Source: a virus. From it: 64,000 bases of DNA. A program made the translations under genes and the position numbers. Location of the stretch: positions 124,001-188,000 of the IMG/VR virus record IMGVR_UViG_3300049215_000771; one strand, 5' to 3'. Shown here piece by piece: positions 33,341 through 41,310 of the stretch. The notes beneath the pieces are model-generated. The model saw only the letters and a list, made by a program, of their open reading frames with translations. It was not told the DNA's origin and searched no databases. Each line of letters opens with the position of its first letter. The stretch's first letter is position 1.

Positions 33341-33757
33341 TTATTTAGCCAGCACTGCGGCAATCTCCTTTGCAACATATGGAACAAATTGGTAATGGTT
33401 TAATTCTGATTTCGACACCCAGGCGAAAGCATCATTTTCATGGTCCAGTCGTGGTGTTTTCTGGTTAGCCCGGCCAGTGAATAAGTACAAGGTGAAGGAA
33501 GGATCGCTGATTTTCTTATGGAATTTGATGTCGGCGGGAGCGATTCCTGTTTCTTCCATACATTCTCGTCTCATTGCTTCCTGTGGGTTTTCTCCTTCAT
33601 CTATCAAGCCGCCTGGTAAATTCCAAGCACCAGGCATCCAGGGCGCACTCATGCCACGGCGAAGGATTAGGGCTTTTCCTTCATCATTGACGATGATTAT
33701 GGCGGCGGTTGGGTGGGGTTCAGTCGCCTCCAGCCATTCTCTAAAACTGCTTGTCAT
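33341..33757 (-). CDS. Nudix hydrolase with N-terminal FREWL tag
   Basis: The full Nudix box G-x5-E-x7-REUxEExGU is present (GLIDEGE, then RECMEETGI) at about residues 49-71 of 138. Nudix enzymes hydrolyse nucleoside diphosphate derivatives using Mg2+. Residues 1-11 (MTSSFREWLEA) repeat the tag of neighbouring minus-strand genes, an unusual extension for a Nudix protein. It lies 4 bases upstream of the HhH-like gene in an operon. Confidence 0.9.
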   Translation of the reverse strand: MTSSFREWLEATEPHPTAAIIIVNDEGKALILRRGMSAPWMPGAWNLPGGLIDEGENPQEAMRRECMEETGIAPADIKFHKKISDPSFTLYLFTGRANQKTPRLDHENDAFAWVSKSELNHYQFVPYVAKEIAAVLAK

Positions 33758-33772
33758 GGTTGATTATCTAGC

Positions 33773-33801
33773 TTTACGTTGGGGCATTTTTGGGGTAGTA
33801 T
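33773..33801 (+). promoter_or_regulatory. Sigma70-like promoter of the coaD operon, site 5
   Basis: TTTACG at 33773-33778, 17 bases ending TGGGG, TAGTAT at 33796-33801, 20 bases before ATG 33822. Confidence 0.65.
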
Positions 33802-33821
33802 AGCCACAAAGGGAGCGAGCG

Positions 33822-34358
33822 ATGAAAAGGGCGATGAAAAAAGCTGTCTACGCTGGAACCTTCGACATTTTTACCAGCGGTCATTGGTGGATGGTAGAGC
33901 AGGGTTTAATGCTATTCGACCACCTGGACATCGCCATCGGTGTGAATGCCGGCAAACGTGAACCTTACTTTACAACCGAAGAGCGCCGTGGTATGATCCA
34001 GGGTTGCCTGGACTTCTATTTGGTGCCGCCGCACAGGGCATCGGTGGGGGTTTTCGAGTCCCAATACCTGGTCAATTACGCCCGCTCGGTAGGGGCGAAC
34101 TACCTCATTCGTGGCCTCCGTAGCGAGGCTGATTTCGATTATGAGCGTGTGCTTCGCAATATCAACGGCGACATCGACAAGGGCATCACCACGGTTTTCT
34201 TGATGCCTCCCAGGGAGATCGCAGAAGTCAGTTCCAGCGTCGTGAAAAGTTTGATCGGGCCAGATGGCTGGGAAGATATTGTGTACAAGTACCTTCCTGG
34301 GCCGGTTTTGGAACGAGTTCTGGAGAAAGAACGTGGCAAACGAAGACCTGATGGCTAA
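33822..34358 (+). CDS. coaD-like: Pantetheine-phosphate adenylyltransferase
   Basis: AVYAGTFDIFTSGHWWMVE gives the nucleotidyltransferase (H/T)xGH motif at residues 18-21. RGLRSEADFDYE at 97-108 and the SSSVVKS end motif at 127-133 are the CoaD boxes. The 178 residues are close to the family's 160-170. The enzyme makes dephospho-CoA from phosphopantetheine and ATP. ATG 33834 is an alternative start. It heads an operon whose last gene is an acyl carrier protein, which needs phosphopantetheine. The key His is followed by WW rather than the usual hydrophobic pair. Confidence 0.85.
   Translation: MKRAMKKAVYAGTFDIFTSGHWWMVEQGLMLFDHLDIAIGVNAGKREPYFTTEERRGMIQGCLDFYLVPPHRASVGVFESQYLVNYARSVGANYLIRGLRSEADFDYERVLRNINGDIDKGITTVFLMPPREIAEVSSSVVKSLIGPDGWEDIVYKYLPGPVLERVLEKERGKRRPDG
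33969..33997 (+). promoter_or_regulatory. Sigma70-like promoter inside coaD, site 6
   Basis: TTTACA at 33969-33974, 17 bases ending GCCGTGG, TATGAT at 33992-33997. It matches the intergenic sites well but lies within codons 50-59 of coaD, so it may be coincidence or give extra expression of downstream genes. Confidence 0.4.
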
Positions 34359-34596
34359 AAGCCAACAACTCATCAATAACCTGGGGCTGAAACAACCTGA
34401 TTCTGACGGCCCAACGGTCGCCACCATCGAGGCCACGTTGAAAGAAGCGGCACGGCAATATACGGAAGAAACCATCAATAACCCGTCCCCTTCTGACCAT
34501 CTCCTGATTCACAACGCCATGTTGAAGGGATGGGAAATGGGGATTAGGCACGCCATCGCCCATATGAGGGAGAAGGGGATTACCTTTTCTGGTTGA
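34333..34596 (+). CDS. Hypothetical protein, 87 aa
   Basis: GTG 34333 has GGAG 7 bases upstream and overlaps coaD by 26 bases; ATG 34351 is the alternative. A helical protein, no family recognised. Confidence 0.55.
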   Translation: MANEDLMAKSQQLINNLGLKQPDSDGPTVATIEATLKEAARQYTEETINNPSPSDHLLIHNAMLKGWEMGIRHAIAHMREKGITFSG

Positions 34597-34890
34597 ATGG
34601 ACAAAACTTTGCTTGCGATTATTCAATGGGTGGGGATTGGTTTTTCTGGCTTGTTTGTTTACCTTTCCTTCAAAGCGGTAGCAAGAAGTCAGAAGTACCT
34701 TGCCGAATCGAAAGCCTCACTGGAGAAGATGAAGCAAATCAACAAAGAACTCAGCAACCTGAACGCTGGGATTTGTTGTAAATGTAAACTTCCCAAGGAA
34801 CTGGTTTGCAACGATTGCTTGGGCGTTGGCGAACCACAACCAGTACCACCCAAGTATCGTTCCATCGACGAACCGTGGGAGAAAAAATGA
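34597..34890 (+). CDS. Membrane-anchored zinc protein with C-terminal YRSID tag, 97 aa
   Basis: One membrane helix (about 4-27), a short coiled coil, then CCKC and CNDC pairs (zinc ribbon), a Pro-rich linker and the tail YRSIDEPWEKK. The tag would face the cytoplasm if the N-terminus is outside. ATGA overlap with the next gene. Confidence 0.65.
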   Translation: MDKTLLAIIQWVGIGFSGLFVYLSFKAVARSQKYLAESKASLEKMKQINKELSNLNAGICCKCKLPKELVCNDCLGVGEPQPVPPKYRSIDEPWEKK

Positions 34891-36305
34891 ACGAGTACAT
34901 CAGCCCCGACAACCCCAACATTGAAAGTGACAAGCCCATCGACCAGATGACCAACTTCGAGAAGGTCGTCGAGATCGCCAAGAAGGTCAAGCTGGATTGG
35001 GTCGAGAAAACCGACCGGGGCGACATGCCTCCCACTGTATTCGTTGAGCGTGGCAACGACGTTGTTGCCATCGTCATGGCCCCACAAGTGGACAGGGACG
35101 CCGCCCTTATCGCCGCTGCTCACTGTCGGAAGGGATTCAAGGCTACTGCCATGACCCTCATCATGGACGCCCATGTTCGCATGGAGAAGATGCCGGAAGG
35201 CGTCAAGGACTTGGAGGAAGCCGAAAAAATGAGCGACTTCCTCAAGAAGTACAAGCACGGCGACATGCAGAAGGCGTGTGACGAGGAGGGAGCCTGTGAG
35301 CGTGGCGACATCGCCGACTGCCTCATCTGCACCCGTATCGACGACCAGGACAACAAGAAGTGCTGGATCATGCCGTATTCCTACCACGGCAAGAAGGAAG
35401 GCAAGCCGGTTGGCGGTCCCTTCAAGTGGATGCCCGAACATCCGGCCACTGAACTCTACAACAAGGATGACGGCAAATCTCAATGGAGCGGCTACGTTTT
35501 CGAGTCTCTACAAGAGATCATGAAGATGCCGGCGCTCCTGGACGAAGATCACCAACTCATCAACCTGCTCAAGAAGGCCGGCGAAGACCTGGGAGGCGAC
35601 AAGCAGCAGTACCATGTTGGTCGGGCTATTCTTCGTGTCCTCCAGGAGAAAGGGTACTCCGTCCTGGATTTGCAGAAGCACCCGGACACCGGAGAAGTCG
35701 AGCCAATCATGCCTCTCGAACCTACTGTCTCGCTTCGTGACCTGATCCCGGAGGACGCCGGGCGTGCCATCGGCAAACTCCTCAAGGAAATCGACGAACC
35801 GGAAGAACTGAAGGTGAAGATCGTCGAAGTCCTCAAGCCGCATCAAGAAGCCATCAACGCCGCCGCCGAGAAGCATGAGATCGACCTGAAATCGGTCGAT
35901 GCCGACTTCATCGCCGAGCAAATCGCCGCCTCGCTGAAAGCCTTCAAGAAGCACAAGGCCGGGCGTCCGAAGCCGCCATTCAAGGTGAAGGTCTGGAACG
36001 GCGACCAAAGCAAGTACCTGGGTGAAGGAACCTACGTCGGCGACGTGCCGGTGTATTTCATCGCCATGCCGGATGGCTCGATTCGCTCCGCTGCCAATGC
36101 CGAGGAACGCCCCAGCGACCAGATGATCGCCGAAATGGGCGGCGAACTGATTGAGGCCGGCGACAACCCCAAGATCGTCATGGACGAACCCATCGACGAA
36201 GATGGCCGCAATGTCGTCTACGGCTGCCAGGTGTGGTGGCAACCCGCTGACGAGCCGGCCCATCACGAACATCACGAGGGCTGTGGCTGTGGGCACGACC
36301 ACTAA
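34887..36305 (+). CDS. Hypothetical protein with His/Cys-rich C-terminus, 472 aa
   Basis: The protein begins with an acidic helical domain. A Cys cluster (C-x5-C, DCLIC) and a long helical region follow, then a C-terminal domain (KVKVWNGDQSKYLG onward). It ends HHEHHEGCGCGHDH, a likely metal-binding tail. No family recognised. It shares an operon with CoaD and ACP. Confidence 0.6.
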   Translation: MNEYISPDNPNIESDKPIDQMTNFEKVVEIAKKVKLDWVEKTDRGDMPPTVFVERGNDVVAIVMAPQVDRDAALIAAAHCRKGFKATAMTLIMDAHVRMEKMPEGVKDLEEAEKMSDFLKKYKHGDMQKACDEEGACERGDIADCLICTRIDDQDNKKCWIMPYSYHGKKEGKPVGGPFKWMPEHPATELYNKDDGKSQWSGYVFESLQEIMKMPALLDEDHQLINLLKKAGEDLGGDKQQYHVGRAILRVLQEKGYSVLDLQKHPDTGEVEPIMPLEPTVSLRDLIPEDAGRAIGKLLKEIDEPEELKVKIVEVLKPHQEAINAAAEKHEIDLKSVDADFIAEQIAASLKAFKKHKAGRPKPPFKVKVWNGDQSKYLGEGTYVGDVPVYFIAMPDGSIRSAANAEERPSDQMIAEMGGELIEAGDNPKIVMDEPIDEDGRNVVYGCQVWWQPADEPAHHEHHEGCGCGHDH

Positions 36306-36573
36306 GAAGAAGGTGTGGGTGAAGGAAACCCCACTGGAAGAAGGCTTGTACTGGATCAAGTACAAGAAAGGCGGCAACCGTGGCATTTGTGTTACGGTTG
36401 CCGATGTCACCCGTGTCAAACAGGAAGTGTTGGTCAAAACCTTCCGCAATGATGAGTTCTTCGAGGGGCCAGGTCACGGCGGACCTGGCCTCAAATGGGT
36501 GGATCGTTACTCTGGTAAGGTGAAGTATGACCGTTCCATCAGGTTCGGTCCCAAACTGGAGCCGCCAGAATGA
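36283..36573 (+). CDS. Hypothetical protein, 96 aa
   Basis: The start is uncertain: GTG 36283 or 36289, both overlapping the previous gene. A beta-rich basic protein with a YWIKYKKGGNRGICVTVADV core. ATGA overlap with the next gene. Confidence 0.5.
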   Translation: MAVGTTTKKKVWVKETPLEEGLYWIKYKKGGNRGICVTVADVTRVKQEVLVKTFRNDEFFEGPGHGGPGLKWVDRYSGKVKYDRSIRFGPKLEPPE

Positions 36574-36806
36574 CGAGAAAGACCGATCAGGAGATACTGA
36601 GGGAGTATCTGGAACTTTACGAGCGCCCGTATCCAACCGACAAAGGGATTGAGCAGGCACTTCTTAGTTTGGTTGAAGGGTGTCGGAAAGACGAGCCGAG
36701 GATTAACTGCGGTGCCCATCTTATCGACTACACAATGATTTGTGACGAGGACGATACGATGGACACATTCTATGGCCCCGACTACTTCGAGAAGTATCCA
36801 TGTTGA
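36570..36806 (+). CDS. Hypothetical protein, 78 aa
   Basis: A helical N-terminal half (TDQEILREYLELYE) and an acidic C-terminus. No family recognised. Confidence 0.55.
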   Translation: MTRKTDQEILREYLELYERPYPTDKGIEQALLSLVEGCRKDEPRINCGAHLIDYTMICDEDDTMDTFYGPDYFEKYPC

Positions 36807-37129
36807 TGAACAGTGCAATCATCGGTAAAGACCCCAACGGTCGATACTGGTTCAAGTCCGACCACGCCCTCACCGACATCACCGACGCCAAGGATTTCTA
36901 CGTTGAGCAGGAGGGTATCTGGCGATGGAAACGCTGGCGGCTTACTGCCGTGTTCGTCAAGCGAGAATCCTACTACCGTGATGCCGACAATCAGCGTGGG
37001 TATGTTCCCGCCATCGAGGAGCATGAAGTGTTGGGATATTACGACCGGCCCAACGCTGCAAGCATGGCCCTCGAACAACTCATGAGGATCAGGGAAATCC
37101 ACGAAATCGACCCCCTGACAGGCAAATGA
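36800..37129 (+). CDS. Hypothetical protein, 109 aa
   Basis: Overlaps the previous gene by 7 bases. A beta-rich first half (DPNGRYWFKSDHAL) and a helical end. No family recognised. ATGA overlap with the next gene. Confidence 0.55.
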   Translation: MLMNSAIIGKDPNGRYWFKSDHALTDITDAKDFYVEQEGIWRWKRWRLTAVFVKRESYYRDADNQRGYVPAIEEHEVLGYYDRPNAASMALEQLMRIREIHEIDPLTGK

Positions 37130-37368
37130 ATCAGCCATGCAACTTCGACCACAATGGCGAATGCCTGATTTGTGATTGCTGGATCGGTCAATGTGCTTGG
37201 GAGAGGTTGCTGAAAGCGGATTACACCTACGAGTCATATCGTGAACTATTGGAAATGTTCCAATATCATATGGCTCGTGCTGACATGCAACAACTTGTGG
37301 ATGCTCGTGACAATAAAGGCAATCCCAAGTTGTGGCGGTCAATAGATGCTGATTGGGACATGACATGA
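37126..37368 (+). CDS. Small Cys-rich protein with C-terminal WRSID tag, 80 aa
   Basis: Cys residues at CNF, CLICDC and C-A-W suggest a zinc site. Two helices follow, then the tail LWRSIDADWDMT, a variant of the YRSID tag. ATGA overlap with the next gene. Confidence 0.6.
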   Translation: MNQPCNFDHNGECLICDCWIGQCAWERLLKADYTYESYRELLEMFQYHMARADMQQLVDARDNKGNPKLWRSIDADWDMT

Positions 37369-37649
37369 AAATCACCCCCAAACCTTCGCACATCACCGAG
37401 CGGGCGGCTGTGGACCCCGCCGTTGCCGAACAGGTGTGGCTGAAGGTTCTGCACGAGGAAGGTGAGATGCCGCCGATTCCCTGGGCGGCAGAAACCGACA
37501 TCCTGGGCCAGCGTTTCGTTGTTGGAATGGGCGTGCCTGAGTTTTACACTGTTTTCCCCTTGCCCTTTAGCGGACATATGGAAGAATGGCAGGTTATTCC
37601 GCCCATCAACTCGGCGGCAGATTTGCTCAAGGTGCTGAAGGGTGAATAA
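37365..37649 (+). CDS. Hypothetical protein, 94 aa
   Basis: ATGA overlap at the start. A Pro-rich alpha/beta protein, no family recognised. Confidence 0.5.
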   Translation: MKITPKPSHITERAAVDPAVAEQVWLKVLHEEGEMPPIPWAAETDILGQRFVVGMGVPEFYTVFPLPFSGHMEEWQVIPPINSAADLLKVLKGE

Positions 37650-37866
37650 AACATTAAAACAATACGCCATTTACGACCATCCCAAGGATCACCCCCATTT
37701 CTTTGTGGTGCGTGAATGGATCATTGGACCTGGTACTTGCACGCCTGGTCCAATGATTGCGCTGTGTGATACGCTTGAACAAGCACGTCGCAAAGTCCCG
37801 GAAGGATATTCATGTTTGCCTCGTTTCACCGAGGATGACCCGGTGATTGTGGAAGTTTGGATATAG
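37642..37866 (+). CDS. Hypothetical protein, 74 aa
   Basis: GTG 37642 overlaps the previous stop region. A small protein with strand-like N-terminus (YAIYDHPKDHPHFFVVREW). No family recognised. Confidence 0.5.
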   Translation: MNKTLKQYAIYDHPKDHPHFFVVREWIIGPGTCTPGPMIALCDTLEQARRKVPEGYSCLPRFTEDDPVIVEVWI

Positions 37867-37876
37867 GAGAGCTACC

Positions 37877-38140
37877 ATGAAAGTTTCAAAGGATTTGATC
37901 TGGCCCAGGGTGCTGAGGATCATGGAGGAAGGACTCGGTATCGACGAAGTGAACATGCACGGGGACATGACTCAAAATGGCATGGATTCTCTCGACGTGA
38001 TTGACTTGCAGTTTCGGGTCGAGAGGGAATTTGGCGTCACTATTCCCGATGAGGCCATGATGGAAATGAGGACGCCTGCCGATCTGGTGGACTGGCTGGA
38101 GAAATCTGAAAAAAAATCACCGGATTACTTTACAAATTAG
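37877..38140 (+). CDS. acpP-like: Acyl carrier protein-like
   Basis: AGGAGA precedes ATG 37877. The 87-residue helical protein has NGMDSLDVIDLQFRVEREFG, then VTIPDE: the Asp-Ser-Leu site that receives 4'-phosphopantetheine, in the usual second-helix context. Acyl carrier proteins hold growing acyl chains as thioesters. It is the last gene of the operon headed by coaD. No acyl enzyme or phosphopantetheinyl transferase is visible, so host enzymes would be needed. Confidence 0.85.
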   Translation: MKVSKDLIWPRVLRIMEEGLGIDEVNMHGDMTQNGMDSLDVIDLQFRVEREFGVTIPDEAMMEMRTPADLVDWLEKSEKKSPDYFTN

Positions 38141-38157
38141 GTTCGGCGACGTATTAT
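38129..38157 (+). promoter_or_regulatory. Sigma70-like promoter, site 7
   Basis: TTTACA at 38129-38134, overlapping the acp stop, 17 bases, TATTAT at 38152-38157; precedes GTG 38237. Confidence 0.7.
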
Positions 38158-38236
38158 ACCTGTGACGGCATGGCGCTGCCGGGTCAACGTGACCGAAAGC
38201 ACCGAAGATAGAAGTTTAGAAGAAGGAAGGTGTCAA

Positions 38237-39238
38237 GTGACCTACCAAGACCGTGTTGATGCTGCGCTCGCAGTCATCAGCGAACACAATGAAGCCCTGG
38301 GCGGCAAAGACAAGCCTGGTTTCATTGATCCCGATCAGTTCATCTCCTGCGTGAAGGCCAGTGGCGGAACCTCCGCTGACCGGCTGTCTCAACTGTCCCA
38401 CGAAGACATTCTCGAATGTCTGCCTGCTGTTCCTGGGCCTGGTGGCGCACAGGTGAAGCCTCGCATTCTGGCGAAGGCTATCGCTGGCGTGTTCCGTGCC
38501 AAGGAAAACGACCCCGAAGACCCCACCAAGAAGGAAGAGAAGCGCCCTGTGTCGGCGAAGAAAGCCGACCGCATGACGCCTCGTGAACTCGTTGAAGCCT
38601 TCGACCCCGAAGACTTCAACAACGCTGTGGGAACCCGTTTGGCCGTCGTCAGCAAGGGCGAACCCTTCATCGTCTACGCCAACGCTCGTGCCGTGGACGT
38701 GGAGACGACCCTGAAGCTGCTGATGGAAGTCAAGCAGGGCTACAAGGGCCGTGAAGACGTGGACGTGGGTGGGGCCGTGAAGAAGGTGTACAAGATCGGG
38801 CAACTCCCTGAGAACTACGCCGACGAGAACCCGCTCTACCGTGGCCGTCCGCTCCGTCCTGACGGAACGTGCGACCAACTCGGTCGTAGCTGGGAAGGTG
38901 TCGATCTCAACGTCCGGCAACTCATCCGTGTGGCGATGGACGAGGGCGAACTGCACGTCACGCACGAGCAGGCGCACAACATCCTCGACATGGTGATGGA
39001 GCCGAACGCCCTCGACAAGCTGCGCAAGCGCTATCGCAAGTCTGCCATCAAGTTCGACGAACTGGCGAAGACTGGCGACCTTCCGACGCTCAAGATCGAG
39101 TTGGGAGGAAGCGAAGGCAACGGCCCTTTCGCCGAGGGTAAGCGTGTGGTGTGGGCGCAGTCCCCTGCGGTCCCCAACGCTTACCTGAACCGTCCGCAGC
39201 GTCCGGGTGGAACGATGTCGTGGCACATCGCCAAGTAA
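38237..39238 (+). CDS. Hypothetical protein, 333 aa
   Basis: GTG 38237 follows GAAGGAAGG. An N-terminal helical domain with a charged linker (ENDPEDPTKKEEKRP) precedes a second domain. The stretch from ENPLYRGRPLRPDGTCD to GRSWEGV recurs, as I recall, in planctomycete proteins of unknown role. The protein ends in a Pro/Arg-rich tail. A terminator follows. Abundant codon-biased sequence suggests high expression. Confidence 0.6.
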   Translation: MTYQDRVDAALAVISEHNEALGGKDKPGFIDPDQFISCVKASGGTSADRLSQLSHEDILECLPAVPGPGGAQVKPRILAKAIAGVFRAKENDPEDPTKKEEKRPVSAKKADRMTPRELVEAFDPEDFNNAVGTRLAVVSKGEPFIVYANARAVDVETTLKLLMEVKQGYKGREDVDVGGAVKKVYKIGQLPENYADENPLYRGRPLRPDGTCDQLGRSWEGVDLNVRQLIRVAMDEGELHVTHEQAHNILDMVMEPNALDKLRKRYRKSAIKFDELAKTGDLPTLKIELGGSEGNGPFAEGKRVVWAQSPAVPNAYLNRPQRPGGTMSWHIAK

Positions 39239-39248
39239 ACACCCAACA

Positions 39249-39286
39249 AATCCCAGCCGGTCAATCGTGTTGCCGGCTGGGATTTT
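39249..39286 (+). terminator. Rho-independent terminator
   Basis: AATCCCAGCCGG and CCGGCTGGGATT form a 12-pair stem, loop of 12, ending in TTTTC. Confidence 0.85.
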
Positions 39287-39334
39287 CTTCCCATCAGGCG
39301 TAGAATTCAACAGTCTCAGAGAGGAATAACGGAA

Positions 39335-40384
39335 ATGAGCAAGCCGAAGACCAGAATCGCCATCATTCTCGACAAGTCGGGTTCGATGGCTGGAACGAAG
39401 CAACAGACCATCGAGGGGCTGAACGAGCAGATTCAGCAAGCCAAGCAGCGTGCCAAAGACCAAGACCTGCGCTGCTGTCTCGTCACCTTCGACGGTGAAG
39501 TGTACGAACATCTGTGGGACGTGCCCGCCGAGAAGCTGGTTGAAGCCAGCCCGGAAGACTACATCCCCAACGGCAGCACCAACTGGCACGATGCTGTCGG
39601 CTACACCATCCAGAAGTTGTTGGCTACGGCCACTCCCGACGACAAGGACACCGCCTACCTGGTGTATGTCATCTCGGATGGGCAGGCCAATGTTTTCACC
39701 GGCCATTGCACGCCGGATGCTGTGTCGGAACTGATCGAAGGAACCCAGGGCACCGGCAAGTGGACCTACACCTACATGGGCCACAACAAGGCATACCTGG
39801 AGCAACTGGCCCGCCAGACTGGTGTTCCTGTCAGCAATACCGCTGCCTGGGAGAACAAAACCAGGGGCGGCACGAAGCGAGCCTTCCAGCATCAGAACAT
39901 GCGTCTCAACAAGTTCCTGGATGAACGGGCGCTGGGCAAGGCTCAGTCGGCCAGCTACTCGGCCCCTGTGGGCGCTGCGTGTGCCGACTACACTGATGCC
40001 GCTGCTGCCCCGCCGTTGGAGGCTGCGGCTCCCGACTTGGCGGAAGTCAAGATCGGCAACGCCGCCATCAACCTGTGCGATGTTGTCAGCAAGATGGCGA
40101 AATACCAAAACGTCAACATTGAGGGTCGCACGCAACAGTACGACCCCAGCATGGGCGAAGTGGCGCTGTTCTCGAACACGGTCGGTGTCAAGTGGGGAGG
40201 CCAGGATGAACCTGCCGTCGCTGGCCTGGGTGTTCAGAACATGATGTTCGCCCAAGGCGCTCCCGCTGTCACTCCCACCCGCAATGTGGTCGGACTGACG
40301 CAAGCGCCCGCCGTGACGCCCACTGTGAAGCGTGGGAACCGTGGCAAGGTCACGCACAAGGTTACTCCACGCAAGAAGAAGTAA
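39335..40384 (+). CDS. von Willebrand factor A domain protein, 349 aa
   Basis: IAIILDKSGSMAG gives the metal-binding DxSxS (D13, S15, S17). GSTNWHDAVG and YVISDGQANVF supply the later metal ligands of the vWA fold. The C-terminal half is Ala/Pro-rich with a basic end. vWA domains mediate metal-dependent protein contacts. A single-gene unit between two terminators; it could be a structural or scaffold protein. Confidence 0.85.
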   Translation: MSKPKTRIAIILDKSGSMAGTKQQTIEGLNEQIQQAKQRAKDQDLRCCLVTFDGEVYEHLWDVPAEKLVEASPEDYIPNGSTNWHDAVGYTIQKLLATATPDDKDTAYLVYVISDGQANVFTGHCTPDAVSELIEGTQGTGKWTYTYMGHNKAYLEQLARQTGVPVSNTAAWENKTRGGTKRAFQHQNMRLNKFLDERALGKAQSASYSAPVGAACADYTDAAAAPPLEAAAPDLAEVKIGNAAINLCDVVSKMAKYQNVNIEGRTQQYDPSMGEVALFSNTVGVKWGGQDEPAVAGLGVQNMMFAQGAPAVTPTRNVVGLTQAPAVTPTVKRGNRGKVTHKVTPRKKK

Positions 40385-40404
40385 CCTACCGCATTCCCCA
40401 ATGA

Positions 40405-40439
40405 GGGCTTGATGGGAAATTCCCATCAAGCCCTTTTTT
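40405..40439 (+). terminator. Rho-independent terminator
   Basis: GGGCTTGATGGG and CCCATCAAGCCC form a perfect 12-pair stem around AAATT, followed by six T residues. Confidence 0.95.
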
Positions 40440-40494
40440 GTTGCGAATTGCGTAGATAGTGTAGGATTACCAACAAGTCCAAGAATGGAGGAAA

Positions 40495-41220
40495 ATGTAC
40501 GCTCGACTCATCACAATAGCAACGTGCCTTATGTTGTTTCCCTTCCTGATTTTGACAGGATGTACAAACAAGGCACCCGAATGTAAACAACCCGGATGCA
40601 AGTACGTTTTTGAGCGTAAGGTGGAAAGTAATATCCCACCTGCACCGGAGCGGGTCGATTACGTTATGTTGTTGATTTCAGCAACAAGTCGCAATGACTC
40701 GCACTGTGCCGCCTTGTTTTGCAAAGTGAAGAATGACAAGGCAATCGAGTCCACTGCCATCAGTTGGATGCCAGCTACAAGAAGGACGGCAACTGGATTC
40801 AGGGCCGGCAATGTAGTTGAAGATGGTGTGAATCTCGATATTGCCTCAACAATGGCCTGGGCCAAGTCGAAAAATTGCACGATTGAACGGCATGGACCAT
40901 ATTACATCAAGGAAGAATTGTATACCCGTGCCAAGAAGCAAGAACAAAAACTGTGTCAGGGCAGCGTAAAATTCAAAAGCGCCGATACACCACAATCTCG
41001 CCAGGCTAACGCAGTCAACAATATCCACGCCATCAGCGATATGCTGTGCAATGGCGATCAGTTCGACAAGTATCTTGTTACCGGCAGAAGCCGGGGCCGG
41101 GACGCATCAGCCATCCTCAAGGTGTATTTCGACAAACGGGGTTATATCGAGGGCAAGTACAACAACGAGGCAGAACTGCTACGGGAATTTGATCTTACAG
41201 CAGTTCGCCGGCTCGATTAA
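40495..41220 (+). CDS. Lipoprotein, 241 aa
   Basis: GGAGG lies upstream of ATG 40495. The signal ends in lipobox LILTGC (Cys near residue 23). The mature part holds several Cys and a mixed alpha/beta domain without known motifs. It would be lipid-anchored. A terminator follows. Confidence 0.75.
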   Translation: MYARLITIATCLMLFPFLILTGCTNKAPECKQPGCKYVFERKVESNIPPAPERVDYVMLLISATSRNDSHCAALFCKVKNDKAIESTAISWMPATRRTATGFRAGNVVEDGVNLDIASTMAWAKSKNCTIERHGPYYIKEELYTRAKKQEQKLCQGSVKFKSADTPQSRQANAVNNIHAISDMLCNGDQFDKYLVTGRSRGRDASAILKVYFDKRGYIEGKYNNEAELLREFDLTAVRRLD

Positions 41221-41233
41221 CCAATCACTTTCA

Positions 41234-41259
41234 GAAGGCAGCATCTCGCTGCCTTCTTT
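41234..41259 (+). terminator. Terminator
   Basis: GAAGGCAGC and GCTGCCTTC form a 9-pair stem around ATCTC, then TTTA. Confidence 0.75.
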
Positions 41260-41261
41260 AC

Positions 41262-41290
41262 TTTACAGCCTCAAAGAAACGTGGTATCAT
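41262..41290 (+). promoter_or_regulatory. Sigma70-like promoter of the NADAR operon, site 8
   Basis: TTTACA at 41262-41267, 17 bases ending AACGTGG, TATCAT at 41285-41290, 20 bases before ATG 41311. Confidence 0.75.
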
Positions 41291-41310
41291 CGTAGGCACG
41301 GAGGTTATCC

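Noticed and set aside
38216-40429. A 737-codon antisense frame opposite the vWA and 38237 genes
   Set aside because: It spans two well-supported plus-strand genes and two promoters and a terminator, and has no ribosome site. It is a codon-bias shadow, as is the 839-codon frame opposite SNF2 (50264-52783).
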